Shown one piece after another: positions 7,582 to 15,862 of a stretch of DNA of 64,000 nucleotides (within the stretch, counting starts at the first letter, position 1; each line of letters begins with the position of its first letter). Both the position numbers and the translations under genes were made by a program. The stretch is from positions 310,001 to 374,000 of the forward strand of contig NZ_SOAP01000001.1 in assembly GCF_004364805.1 (NCBI RefSeq). Direction: 5' to 3'. The notes below the pieces were generated by a model. That model searched no databases and was not told where the DNA came from. It saw only the letters and a list, made by a program, of their open reading frames with translations. The stretch comes from Pelagimonas phthalicica (GTDB lineage: Bacteria > Pseudomonadota > Alphaproteobacteria > Rhodobacterales > Rhodobacteraceae).

Positions 7582-8463
7582 TCAGCGCAACTGCGTTATT
7601 TGCGCTGCTTTGCAGCGGGTTTCCTGGTCAATCCAGTGCCGCCGATTGAATTGAGCGCCGGTTTCACGCGCCTGACGCACATTGGTTAACGAAACCTCAG
7701 CATAGGTCCATCCGGGCGTGTTCAACTCTCCAAGCGCCAGAATACCGGTATCCGGGAAACCGGCATCAGGTGGGCCAAAGACACCACCCGCCCCGACATT
7801 CTCATCGACCGCGGGCGACCAATCGCAATCACCGACCGTCGAGGCCATCACGCAAACGCATTGGTTTTCCAAAGCCCGCGCCATCGCCCCGATCCGCACC
7901 CGCCAATAGCCAGCCAATGTGTCCGTGCAACTGGGAACCAGCAGAATATCCGCCTCGGACAAGGCGCGACCCAGCAAGGGAAATTCGCTGTCATAACAGA
8001 TGAGAATACCGATCTTGCCCAGGGCCGTGTCGAACACCTGCAGTTGCTCACCGGCATCAACATGCCAGATCTCGCGCTCAAACCGGGTCATGATTTGTTT
8101 GTCCTGCGCAACCATCTCGCCGGACGGCGCAAAGAGGCGGGCGCGGTTGACGGGACGTGCCTCATCATCGGCAAAGACCGGTGCGGACGCCGCCAGGATA
8201 TGCACCTTGAACCGCTGCGCCAACGCGGCATGCAGACGGTCTGCGGCTGGTAGGTACCCGGCGACCGCCTTCAAAGACGCCTCCAAATCCGCTGCAATCT
8301 CAGCCCCGGACAAAGTCGCCAATTCCATCGCTCCATACTCAGGAAAGACCAGCAAGTCAGCCCCGTTATCCGCTGCCTCACGCACCCAGGCCGTGAGTTT
8401 TTCGGTATAGGCCTCCCAATCGGCCAAGACCTCCATCGGATAGGCGGCAGTTGCGATTTTCAT
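7582..8463 (-). CDS. Carbon-nitrogen hydrolase (nitrilase superfamily)
   Basis: A 293-residue protein with the complete nitrilase catalytic set: Glu42 (F-P-E-Y), Lys122 (D-K-Q-I) and Cys156 (I-L-I-C-Y-D-S-E-F-P). The superfamily hydrolyses amides, nitriles or carbamoyl compounds. The W-R-V-R-I-G-A-M-A-R-A-L-E-N segment is the usual region after the cysteine. The substrate is not predictable; similar proteins are often annotated as putative amidohydrolases. The ATG at 8463 is chosen over a four-residue extension. It lies between a GNAT gene (33-base gap) and infA, within an otherwise conserved housekeeping block. Confidence 0.88.
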   Translation of the reverse strand: MKIATAAYPMEVLADWEAYTEKLTAWVREAADNGADLLVFPEYGAMELATLSGAEIAADLEASLKAVAGYLPAADRLHAALAQRFKVHILAASAPVFADDEARPVNRARLFAPSGEMVAQDKQIMTRFEREIWHVDAGEQLQVFDTALGKIGILICYDSEFPLLGRALSEADILLVPSCTDTLAGYWRVRIGAMARALENQCVCVMASTVGDCDWSPAVDENVGAGGVFGPPDAGFPDTGILALGELNTPGWTYAEVSLTNVRQARETGAQFNRRHWIDQETRCKAAQITQLR

Positions 8464-8496
8464 GTTGTCAACCAATCCATTATCTGCCTCAGCGTT

Positions 8497-9078
8497 TCAA
8501 ATCTGTCTTTGCCAAAACTGAAGGCGCTTCTTGCTCTCGCTATGCTGATCTACATCCGTCCAGGTGAACTCGGCCATCACATCAGGAACCGGCGCATACC
8601 CACGTTTGCGCCAAAACGGATCAAGGGACGCGTAACCTTTGTGGCGCAGCGCGTGATCCTCGGGTCGGATAACGGCACAGAAGGCGCAATGGGTTAGCCC
8701 TAGTTTTCGCGCCTGCTCCTCTCGCAGGTCAAAGAATCGATGACCAATGCCATGCCCGCGATAACCCGGCAAAAGCACGGATTCGGCGCAATAGAATGTC
8801 TGTTCTGCATGGGGCAAAGCCCCAATGATCTGGGTCGCATCCGCATGATCGACAAAGGGCATGCCTGTGGCGGCACCGACAATCTTGTCCCCATCGCGAG
8901 CGGCCACAAGAATGGCGTGCGGGTTATTGCGGTACGAACGCAGGTAATGACGCTCATAATCCATGTCGCCATCATAGAGATAGGGAAAGGCGCGGAACAC
9001 TTCGATACGCAGCTGCGCCAAATCATCCAGAGCCGCGTCAAACGCGTCTCCGGTCAAGGCTTCTACGGTCAGGGTCAT
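8497..9078 (-). CDS. GNAT-family N-acetyltransferase
   Basis: A 193-residue protein with GNAT features: the strand F-Y-C-A-E-S-V-L-L-P-G-Y-R-G-H-G-I-G-H-R-F-F (about 95-116) is the acetyl-CoA loop. The tail H-A-L-R-H-K-G-Y-A-S-L-D-P-F-W-R-K-R-G-Y shows a longer C-terminal arm than typical. The ATG at 9078 overlaps the stop of the upstream isomerase-like gene (ATGA), indicating coupled translation. The acceptor is unknown. Together with the neighbouring isomerase-like and nitrilase-like genes it forms a three-gene accessory insertion in the phosphatase-infA interval. Confidence 0.85.
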   Translation of the reverse strand: MTLTVEALTGDAFDAALDDLAQLRIEVFRAFPYLYDGDMDYERHYLRSYRNNPHAILVAARDGDKIVGAATGMPFVDHADATQIIGALPHAEQTFYCAESVLLPGYRGHGIGHRFFDLREEQARKLGLTHCAFCAVIRPEDHALRHKGYASLDPFWRKRGYAPVPDVMAEFTWTDVDQHSESKKRLQFWQRQI

Positions 9079-9470
9079 GAGACCTGACGCACCCAATCAG
9101 CCAGATTGTAGTAGGTGACCACGCGGGAGATCTTGCCATCCTGCAAGGAAAAGAACGATCCGGCGGGCAGTTTATAGGTTTGCCCCGTGGCCTCGGGTAG
9201 GCCCGCATCTGTGGCTTTATAGGTGCCGTTGACCGTGTATTCCGCGGCGGCACGGGTGCCGTCCTCGGACAGGAAAATCACCATATCGGTCAGATTTTCG
9301 GCATAGCAGCGGCTCATATGGTCGCAAAAATCACCAAACTTTTCTTTGCCGATGCGCACCTGCCCCTCGTTGACGTGATGCGCGACATCTTCGGTCAGGC
9401 AATCCAGCATTGCAGGCGTATCACCCGCATTGAAAGCGTCAAAATAGGTCTGGATCGTGTCGCGGCTCAT
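9075..9470 (-). CDS. Ketosteroid-isomerase-like (SnoaL fold, NTF2 superfamily) protein
   Basis: A 131-residue cone-shaped NTF2-like protein. The opening Y-F-D-A-F-N-A-G-D-T-P-A-M-L-D-C-L-T-E-D-V and later G-T-Y-K-A-T and R-V-V-T-Y-Y-N-L-A-D-W are typical of SnoaL-like proteins. Members may be isomerases, hydrolases or binding proteins, so the reaction is open. The ATG at 9470 overlaps the phosphatase stop by four bases, and its own stop overlaps the following GNAT gene in the same way. The tight coupling suggests a shared task with the GNAT and nitrilase-like proteins, but none can be named. Confidence 0.8.
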   Translation of the reverse strand: MSRDTIQTYFDAFNAGDTPAMLDCLTEDVAHHVNEGQVRIGKEKFGDFCDHMSRCYAENLTDMVIFLSEDGTRAAAEYTVNGTYKATDAGLPEATGQTYKLPAGSFFSLQDGKISRVVTYYNLADWVRQVS

Positions 9471-9913
9471 TCTTGTCCCCATTTGCCCTGCATCCGATCC
9501 GTCAATTGTTCGCGGGTCTGACGATAGGCATTCAATTTCTGTTCACGGGTTTCCCCAATGCCTGTCGGGTCCATGATGGGCCAATATTCCACTGTAAGAT
9601 GGTAGAACCGGGTCAATTCCAACGCCCGGCGTTGCGAGGCCGGGGACAAGGTCACGATCACATCAAAGCCTGACAAGGCCTCTCCGTTTTCTTCCATTTC
9701 CTCAAAGGAGCGCGAGCGGTGACGCGACAATTCAACGTCTATTTCCGAACAAACCGAAATGGCAAAGCCGTCAATTTCCAGATCATTGACCACGCCCACC
9801 GACTGAACATAGGTCTCTGTCCCGAAAAGCTTTTTCATGATGCCTTCGGCCATGGGAGAACGCACGGCATTATGATCGCAGCAAAAAAGAACTGATTGCG
9901 GCAAGCCCCCCAC
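9467..9913 (-). CDS. Low-molecular-weight protein tyrosine phosphatase / ArsC-like
   Basis: A 148-residue protein with the LMW-PTP loop C-D-H-N-A-V-R-S (Cys12, Arg18) and a downstream M-D-P-T-G acid motif near 113. The family dephosphorylates tyrosines or reduces arsenate. In many alphaproteobacteria this gene follows UPF0262 and precedes infA; the function there is not settled. The start is GTG at 9913: no in-frame ATG exists before the catalytic loop, and GGAGG lies 7 bases upstream inside the end of the UPF0262 gene. It is followed by an overlapping isomerase-like gene. Confidence 0.87.
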   Translation of the reverse strand: MGGLPQSVLFCCDHNAVRSPMAEGIMKKLFGTETYVQSVGVVNDLEIDGFAISVCSEIDVELSRHRSRSFEEMEENGEALSGFDVIVTLSPASQRRALELTRFYHLTVEYWPIMDPTGIGETREQKLNAYRQTREQLTDRMQGKWGQE

Positions 9914-9916
9914 GCA

Positions 9917-10396
9917 TCAGCCTCCGAAATGCAAGACGCAGACCAAGGTAAAGAGACGGCGCGCGGTGGCGTCATCAATCTCGACCTTGCCATCAAGACG
10001 TTCCTGCAAAATGCGTGCGCCTTCGTTATGGATGCCACGTCGGGCCATATCGATGGTTTCGATCTGGCTGGGTGGCAGGGTTTTAACCGCGTCGAAATAG
10101 CTTTTGCAGATCTGGAAATAATCCTTCACCACCTGCCGAAACGGCGACAAAGACAAATGGAAATCCCCGGCCTTGTCGCCGCTTTCTGTATTGACCTCAA
10201 AGACCAACCGTTTGTCCCGGATCGACAGGCCCACATCATACGGCCCCTCAGGCACGTCGCGATCATCACGCGACGGCAGAGTAAAGGAGTTTTCCTCCAT
10301 CAAATCAAACATGGCGACGCGGCGCTCTTGTTCGATTTCAGGTGTCGGCGGTGGCAGATTGGCGTCATCAAGCGCGATATGTGCAATACGAGTCAT
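9917..10396 (-). CDS. UPF0262 family protein
   Basis: A 159-residue soluble protein. The motif P-P-P-T-P-E-I-E-Q-E-R-R-V-A near residues 15-28, followed by F-D-L-M-E-E-N-S-F, is the hallmark of UPF0262. No catalytic residues or biochemical function are known to me. In alphaproteobacteria it sits next to hisD; here an opposing DUF418 gene separates them, so it must have its own promoter. A 14-base inverted repeat occurs 20 bases before its start. It is followed 3 bases later by the phosphatase gene. Confidence 0.88.
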   Translation of the reverse strand: MTRIAHIALDDANLPPPTPEIEQERRVAMFDLMEENSFTLPSRDDRDVPEGPYDVGLSIRDKRLVFEVNTESGDKAGDFHLSLSPFRQVVKDYFQICKSYFDAVKTLPPSQIETIDMARRGIHNEGARILQERLDGKVEIDDATARRLFTLVCVLHFGG

Positions 10397-10416
10397 GGGT
10401 CAGTCACTTATCCTGT

Positions 10417-10430
10417 TACACAAATGTGTA
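10417..10430. promoter_or_regulatory. Inverted repeat upstream of UPF0262
   Basis: TACACA-AA-TGTGTA is a perfect dyad, 6-base arms with a 2-base centre, 20 bases upstream of the UPF0262 ATG and about 100 bases upstream of the divergent DUF418 gene. It could be an operator for either; no factor can be assigned. Confidence 0.35.
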
Positions 10431-10534
10431 GCGTGGCCATAACAAAGGGGCAATGAGACCTATTCATAAGTTCCAAAGCTGGACATTTTGCCCCAAGCCC
10501 CCACCTGTCTGTACAAAGGCATTTGGGAAAAGTG

Positions 10535-11590
10535 ATGAAAAACAAGGCAGAGAAGAGCAGGCCCCGTTTGGAAGGGCTGGATCTAGCCCGGTTTCTGGCG
10601 CTGTTCGGCATGGTCATCGTCAATTTCAAGATCGCCATGGGCGTTGAACAGGCAACCGGAATCCTTGGACAACTCTCTGGCGCTCTGGAGGGTCGGGCTG
10701 CTGCCAGTTTTGTGGTCCTGGCAGGAATTGGTTTGGGCTTGGCCTATCGCGGAGCTTTTCAAAACACGCTGGTCACAGCTCTGAAACGCGCGCTGTTTCT
10801 CTTGGTACTGGGCCTCGCCAATATGCTCATCTTTGAGGCTGATATCCTGCACTACTACGCCTTTTACTTTGCCTTTGGCGCGCTGTTGTTGCCGTTTGGG
10901 ACCGGGGTTTTGATCGCTATTGTGGTGGCGCTGAACCTCGCCTTTGTCGCGATGTTGATGGTGTTCAACTATGACGCTGGCTGGGATTGGGTCACATTGA
11001 CCTATAGCGGCTTCTGGACACCCCAAGGGTTCATTCGCAACCTGTTTTTCAATGGCTGGCACCCGGTAGTCCCATGGTTGGGTTTCCTTGTGGTCGGGAT
11101 TATTCTAAGCCGTCTGACTTTGGCAGAACGCAGCACACAATGGCGGCTGTTCTTGGGCGGGATCGTTGGCCTGATCGCGACCGAATTGGTCAGCGGATTC
11201 ATGATAAGTTTGGTCCCGAACGACCCCGAGCTTGCGGTTTTGCTTGGCACTGCCCCCGTGCCACCTATGCCGCTTTACACAGTCGCGGGCATTTCCGCCG
11301 CCTGTCTCGTTGTCGGCGCAAGCCTGCTACTGGCCCCTACCCTGCAAAAATGGCGGCTTATGCAATTATTCACCCCCGCCGGGCGACAAACCCTAACGCT
11401 CTATATCGCGCATATCCTGATTGGCATGGGCACGTTAGAGGCGTTGGGCATGCTGGGCGGACAAAGCATCGAGGCTGCTTTCAGCGCTGCGATACTCTTT
11501 GTTCTGGCCGCCATGACCTATGCTTGGATATGGAAACACGTCTTTAAACGTGGTCCAATCGAAGCGGTCATGCGCAAACTGGCCGGGTAG
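10535..11590 (+). CDS. DUF418-family multipass membrane protein
   Basis: A 351-residue inner-membrane protein with about nine hydrophobic segments. The N-terminal R-x-x-G-L-D-L-A-R-F-L-A-L-F-G-M-V-x-V-N (about 10-30) and the C-terminal G-P-I-E-A-V-M-R-K-L are the marks of the DUF418 group, related to acyltransferase-3/HGSNAT-like membrane proteins. A role in transferring acyl groups across the membrane is a family guess only. The ATG at 10535 follows GGGAAAAG; an apparent TTG four codons earlier is less likely. The gene is reversed relative to hisD and UPF0262, which are often adjacent elsewhere, so it looks like an insertion into the block. Confidence 0.82.
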   Translation: MKNKAEKSRPRLEGLDLARFLALFGMVIVNFKIAMGVEQATGILGQLSGALEGRAAASFVVLAGIGLGLAYRGAFQNTLVTALKRALFLLVLGLANMLIFEADILHYYAFYFAFGALLLPFGTGVLIAIVVALNLAFVAMLMVFNYDAGWDWVTLTYSGFWTPQGFIRNLFFNGWHPVVPWLGFLVVGIILSRLTLAERSTQWRLFLGGIVGLIATELVSGFMISLVPNDPELAVLLGTAPVPPMPLYTVAGISAACLVVGASLLLAPTLQKWRLMQLFTPAGRQTLTLYIAHILIGMGTLEALGMLGGQSIEAAFSAAILFVLAAMTYAWIWKHVFKRGPIEAVMRKLAG

Positions 11591-11623
11591 TCGCCATGTC
11601 TACAACGACGCCCGGCCGACCGC

Positions 11624-12925
11624 TCAGCCATTAAGTTTCTTCAACCGTGCAGTGACCGACAGGCCATGTGCCTCAAGGCTTTCCGACGTCGCGAGGATTT
11701 CGGCTGCGGGACCAATCGCTTTGAGCGCGGCCGGTGTCATGCGGGCAAGTGTTGTGCGTTTGACAAAATCCATCACCGACAGACCCGAGCTAAAACGCGC
11801 CGAGCGGGCGGTGGGCAAAACGTGGTTTGGGCCACCGACATAATCGCCAATCGCTTCGGGCGTCCATTGGCCAAGGAAAATCGCGCCCGCATGGGTGCAT
11901 TTTTCAGCCAATGCATCGGGATCCGCGACGCAGAGCTCTAGGTGTTCCGGGGCAATGCGGTTGGACAGCGCCGCCGCTTCGTCCAGATCACGCACGGTGA
12001 TCACCGCGCCGTAATCACGCCAGCTGCCCCCTGCAATCGCGCTGCGCTCCAGCGTTTCCAGACGTTTTTCAACGGCTTCAGCAACAGCGCGGCCAAAACC
12101 TGCATCGGTGGTGATCAACAGCGATTGCGCGCTTTCATCATGTTCGGCCTGGCTCATCAGGTCCAGGGCGATCCAATCCGGGTCGTTGTCACCATCGGCG
12201 ATCACCAGAATTTCAGACGGGCCAGCAATCATGTCGATGCCAACCTTGCCAAATACCCGCCGTTTGGCCGCAGCAACAAAGGCATTGCCGGGACCGGTGA
12301 TTTTATCAACAGGGGCAATGGTTTCTGTACCATAAGCCAGGGCCGCAATCGCCTGAGCCCCACCAATGCGGTAGACCTCATCCACGCCTGACAGTTTCGC
12401 CGCCAGCATAACCAACGGGTTCACCACGCCATCCGGTGTTGGCACAGTGATAGCCAGCCGTTCGACCCCAGCCACCTTGGCGGGGATTGCGTTCATCAGC
12501 ACAGAAGAGGGATATGATGCCAGCCCACCCGGCACATATAACCCCGCCGCTGAAACAGCCGTCCAACGCCAGCCCAGCTCGGCCCCGCTGTCATCGGTCC
12601 ACCGCTCATCCCGCGGCAATTGCTTTTCGTGATAGGCGCGGATGCGCGCCGCGGCCGTTTCCAGCGCCTGACGTTCCTCGTCAGAGACTTGCGCGCAATA
12701 GCCGTCAATCTCTTCCGCGCTAAACCGCATGCCTGCCGCGTCCAAAGGCAGACGGTCAAATTTTTCAGTCAGCTCCAGCACAGCCGCATCGCCCCGCGCC
12801 CGCACATCTGCGATGATTTCGGCGACAACAGCGTCGACATCCGGGCTGTCTTCGCGCTTGGCGTTCAACAGGGCCCCAAAGGCGGCTTCGAAATCAGTGT
12901 CGGTGCTGTCAAGAAAGACGGGCAT
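11624..12925 (-). CDS. hisD: Histidinol dehydrogenase
   Basis: A 433-residue enzyme of the usual length that catalyses the last two steps of histidine synthesis, L-histidinol to L-histidine with NAD+. The signature region runs from G-P-G-N-A-F-V-A-A-A-K-R through A-G-P-S-E-I-L-V-I-A-D to S-Q-A-E-H-D-E-S-A-Q, which carries zinc-site residues; P-E-H-L-E-L follows near 330. The ATG at 12925 has GGAG upstream and begins the conserved M-P-V-F-L-D. It follows murA, DUF2948 and a GNAT gene on the same strand, as in the common alphaproteobacterial order apart from the GNAT. Its 3' end faces the DUF418 gene with 33 bases between. Confidence 0.97.
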   Translation of the reverse strand: MPVFLDSTDTDFEAAFGALLNAKREDSPDVDAVVAEIIADVRARGDAAVLELTEKFDRLPLDAAGMRFSAEEIDGYCAQVSDEERQALETAAARIRAYHEKQLPRDERWTDDSGAELGWRWTAVSAAGLYVPGGLASYPSSVLMNAIPAKVAGVERLAITVPTPDGVVNPLVMLAAKLSGVDEVYRIGGAQAIAALAYGTETIAPVDKITGPGNAFVAAAKRRVFGKVGIDMIAGPSEILVIADGDNDPDWIALDLMSQAEHDESAQSLLITTDAGFGRAVAEAVEKRLETLERSAIAGGSWRDYGAVITVRDLDEAAALSNRIAPEHLELCVADPDALAEKCTHAGAIFLGQWTPEAIGDYVGGPNHVLPTARSARFSSGLSVMDFVKRTTLARMTPAALKAIGPAAEILATSESLEAHGLSVTARLKKLNG

Positions 12926-12974
12926 GAGCTTCTCCGGAATTACCCCGGCTGAATAGCCCTTGTGGCAGCGGGTC

Positions 12975-13469
12975 TCAAGCGTGATCAAGCTGCTTTAGCA
13001 TCAGCAAATCGTCGCGCGGCGTGCCATTGACGATCACCGACCGCGGCCGCAGCCCGATTTGAACAAAACCACAGGATTTATAGAGGCCAATCGCCCCGTG
13101 ATTTGTCGCATCCACGCAAAGCTCAACCTGCAACAGACCCATGTCGCGCGCCGCCTGTTCGGCCACTTGCATCAAAGCCCGGCCAAGCCCCCTGCCCTGC
13201 GCGCTGGGATGCACGTATAGCGGCCCAAGATCGCCCATATGGCGCAACCGTTCCGGCCCGCCACGCGACAAGGCAATCATGCCAACCAGCTGGTCTTGTA
13301 CAAATGCGCCAAAAATCGTGCCCTGTTCCAACCGCGCAATCAATTGCGCATCTGTCATGCCCACAGCTTCGGCTTCGGTCAGGAGAAATGCGTCGGGCGT
13401 TCGGCGCAACCCATCAAGCCACATGGCGCGATAGGCCGACAGGTCAGCACCAGTCAGTGCGCGGATCAT
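12975..13469 (-). CDS. GNAT-family N-acetyltransferase
   Basis: A 164-residue acetyltransferase close to the RimI-like group. V-H-P-S-A-Q-G-R-G-L-G-R-A-L-M (about 86-100) is the acetyl-CoA motif, and G-A-I-G-L-Y-K-S-C-G-F (about 130) the C-terminal strand-turn. The acceptor is unknown. The ATG overlaps the DUF2948 stop by four bases and hisD starts 49 bases beyond its end, so it is inside the murA-hisD transcription unit. This is one of four GNAT genes in the window and not part of the usual cluster as I know it. Confidence 0.85.
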   Translation of the reverse strand: MIRALTGADLSAYRAMWLDGLRRTPDAFLLTEAEAVGMTDAQLIARLEQGTIFGAFVQDQLVGMIALSRGGPERLRHMGDLGPLYVHPSAQGRGLGRALMQVAEQAARDMGLLQVELCVDATNHGAIGLYKSCGFVQIGLRPRSVIVNGTPRDDLLMLKQLDHA

Positions 13470-13945
13470 TCGGGGTGCGAGGGGGCTTTGCCCGATGGGG
13501 CAATATAAGGGCGCGTTACGTCTTTGAGCGTCACTTCCAATGCCTCGACCTCGGCGCGCAGGGCCCCGTCACCGGCGAAAGTCAGCAAAACATGCCCGCC
13601 GCCCTCTTCCCCCGGTTCAAAGGACACAGATAAAAGCGACAGGATCATCTCTTGGTCAGATTTATCAATCCCTTGTGCGCCAACGCCCAAAGCGGTTTCG
13701 ATGGTCAAGAGCGACTGCACCCGTTCCACAGGACGCCCGCGTTGGGCGGCAGCATCCAGATCCTCGCGGCGCACGCGATTGAGCAAGAGGCACAGACGAT
13801 GGTGACGTTTCTGAAAAGCGATTTCGGTGACGGGCAGCACAGAATCCTGCACCAAAGCCGATACGACCTGCAAATCCTCAGCATCCACCGCCCCCAGGTT
13901 CAGGGGACGTTCACCGCCATCTTCGAAACGTGCGTCTTCGCTCAT
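13466..13945 (-). CDS. DUF2948 family protein
   Basis: A 159-residue protein that matches the DUF2948 family in length and in its place between murA and hisD. Recognisable parts are [22 protein letters not shown] near the start and L-L-S-V-S-F-E-P-G in the middle. No function is known; the tight coupling to murA (ATGA overlap) and to the following GNAT gene is the only clue. No signal peptide or membrane segment is visible. Confidence 0.85.
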   Translation of the reverse strand: MSEDARFEDGGERPLNLGAVDAEDLQVVSALVQDSVLPVTEIAFQKRHHRLCLLLNRVRREDLDAAAQRGRPVERVQSLLTIETALGVGAQGIDKSDQEMILSLLSVSFEPGEEGGGHVLLTFAGDGALRAEVEALEVTLKDVTRPYIAPSGKAPSHPE

Positions 13946-15213
13946 TCGCCTTTGACCCTTTCGATCTCTGCACCGACATTGCGCAGCTTGCGCACAACAT
14001 GTTCGTAACCGCGATCCAGGTGATAGACACGGCTGACCTTGGTTTCACCCTCAGCAGCCAGCCCCGCCAGGATCAAGGAAACCGAGGCACGCAGGTCAGT
14101 CGCCATAACCGGTGCACCGCGCAGTTTTTCCACGCCGGTGACTTTGGCGGTCCCGCCGCTCACATCAATCTGCGCCCCCATGCGCATCAATTCCGGCGCG
14201 TGCATAAAGCGGTTCTCAAAGATCTTCTCTTCGAGAACCGAAGTTCCTTCGGCGGTGCAAAGCAGCGCCATCATCTGGGCCTGCAAATCGGTTGGGAAGC
14301 CCGGGAAAGGCTCTGTGGTTACGTCCACAGCCTTGATCCGGCCATTCTTGCGCGCCACGGTCAGACCTTTGTCGGTTTCGGTCACCGAAACACCGGCCAG
14401 CTCCAGCTTTTCAACAAAGGATTCGACCAAGGACAGGCGACCGCCCAGGCAAGTCACTTCACCGCCGCAAATCGCCGGGGCCAGCATATAAGTGCCTAGC
14501 TCGATCCGGTCCGTCACCACGCGATGGGTTGCACCGCCAAGACGATCGACACCTTGAATGGTGATCGTGCTGGTGCCGTCCCCGTCGATTTGCGCGCCCA
14601 TCTTGCGCAGGCAATCAGCCAGATCGACAATCTCAGGTTCGCGCGCGGCGTTGTTCAGAACGGTAGTTCCCTTGGCCAGAGTCGCCGCGAGCAACGCGTT
14701 CTCAGTCGCCCCAACCGAAGCAAAGGCAAAATCGACCACACCGCCACGCAACCCGCCAGACGGGGCTTTGGCGTGCACATAGCCGTCGCGCAGGTCCAGT
14801 TCGGCCCCCATCGCCTCAAGGGCTTTGAGGTGCAAATCAACCGGACGTGCGCCAATTGCACAACCACCGGGCAGCGAGACTTCGGCATATCCATAACGCG
14901 CCAGCAACGGCCCCAACACCAGGATCGAGGCACGCATCTTGCGCACGATGTCATATTCGGCGCGCTGGCTGGTCAAATCGTGGCTCGACATGGCCAAAAC
15001 CTGCCCGTCTTGCAGGCTGGTGACCTCTGCCCCGAGCGATTGAAGCAGTTGCGTCATCGTGCGGATATCAGACAGGCGCGGCGCGTTGGTCAGCGTCAAC
15101 GGCTCTTCGCTGAGCAAGGTGGCGGGCATCAGGGTCAGGCAGGCATTCTTGGCACCTGCAATCGGAATGTCACCATTCAGCGGGCCATTGCCCTTAACAA
15201 TAATCGAATCCAT
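13942..15213 (-). CDS. murA: UDP-N-acetylglucosamine 1-carboxyvinyltransferase
   Basis: A 423-residue EPSP-synthase-fold enzyme, full length. It transfers enolpyruvate from PEP to UDP-GlcNAc, the first committed step of peptidoglycan synthesis. Lys22 (G-A-K-N-A), the arginine in R-K-M-R-A-S (about 94) and the catalytic loop cysteine, Cys118 in [11 protein letters not shown], are present, so fosfomycin sensitivity at the target is expected. The gene leads the leftward unit into DUF2948, GNAT and hisD, and starts 5 bases after the small basic ORF upstream. Confidence 0.97.
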   Translation of the reverse strand: MDSIIVKGNGPLNGDIPIAGAKNACLTLMPATLLSEEPLTLTNAPRLSDIRTMTQLLQSLGAEVTSLQDGQVLAMSSHDLTSQRAEYDIVRKMRASILVLGPLLARYGYAEVSLPGGCAIGARPVDLHLKALEAMGAELDLRDGYVHAKAPSGGLRGGVVDFAFASVGATENALLAATLAKGTTVLNNAAREPEIVDLADCLRKMGAQIDGDGTSTITIQGVDRLGGATHRVVTDRIELGTYMLAPAICGGEVTCLGGRLSLVESFVEKLELAGVSVTETDKGLTVARKNGRIKAVDVTTEPFPGFPTDLQAQMMALLCTAEGTSVLEEKIFENRFMHAPELMRMGAQIDVSGGTAKVTGVEKLRGAPVMATDLRASVSLILAGLAAEGETKVSRVYHLDRGYEHVVRKLRNVGAEIERVKGE

Positions 15214-15218
15214 ACCTG

Positions 15219-15392
15219 TCAGTCCTTGTCCTGTACCGCCTCATCCCCGTTTTCCGGCACATCCTGCGCCGTCGCACTGCGAGCCCGGGCCTGCGCCTTG
15301 CGCCGCCCCATATTGGCCTTGAGCGCAGCTTTCAGACGCTTTTCGCGTCCGGCATCCTTGTGCTTTTTACGGGGTTGTTTGTTTTGTTCCAT
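15219..15392 (-). CDS. Small basic hypothetical protein upstream of murA
   Basis: A 57-residue protein rich in lysine and arginine in its first two thirds (K-Q-P-R-K-K-H-K and [17 protein letters not shown]) with an acidic tail. Short proteins of this type recur in Rhodobacterales and are uncharacterised. Nucleic-acid contact is a guess from charge. The ATG at 15392 is preferred to an extension from 15419; the Shine-Dalgarno match is weak. It is five bases from murA on the same strand, which supports it being real. Confidence 0.65.
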   Translation of the reverse strand: MEQNKQPRKKHKDAGREKRLKAALKANMGRRKAQARARSATAQDVPENGDEAVQDKD

Positions 15393-15541
15393 GCCCTGCT
15401 TTACCCCAGCCTTTGACACGGGTCCAGTGGGGCGCTGATCCCAGGCGAACAGCCTTGGCGAAGAAAATCGAACGAAGGCACACTTTTTTCAATTTCCCTC
15501 TTGCACCCTCGCAAAACCGGGTCTAGAAGCCCGCTCACGCT

Positions 15542-15616
<75 letters not shown>

Positions 15617-15862
15617 TCTTCCAACCTTGTTTAACCGCCTAGCTGAAGATAGTGCGCAGTTTCTGTCGAAACTGTATGTGCAGCGGCTTTTCCCGAGCGT
15701 CGCATGATCATGTTCCATAAAATTGAACCTTTTTTGGCTAAAAGAACACATTCAAATCCACTGCTATAAAATCGGTCTTAAGAGCCCTTCAGGCACAAAG
15801 CTTGCGCGCGATTCACTTACTGGCCTGACTTCTGGCCTTCGCAGAGCGGTGGAGGCTCATTT

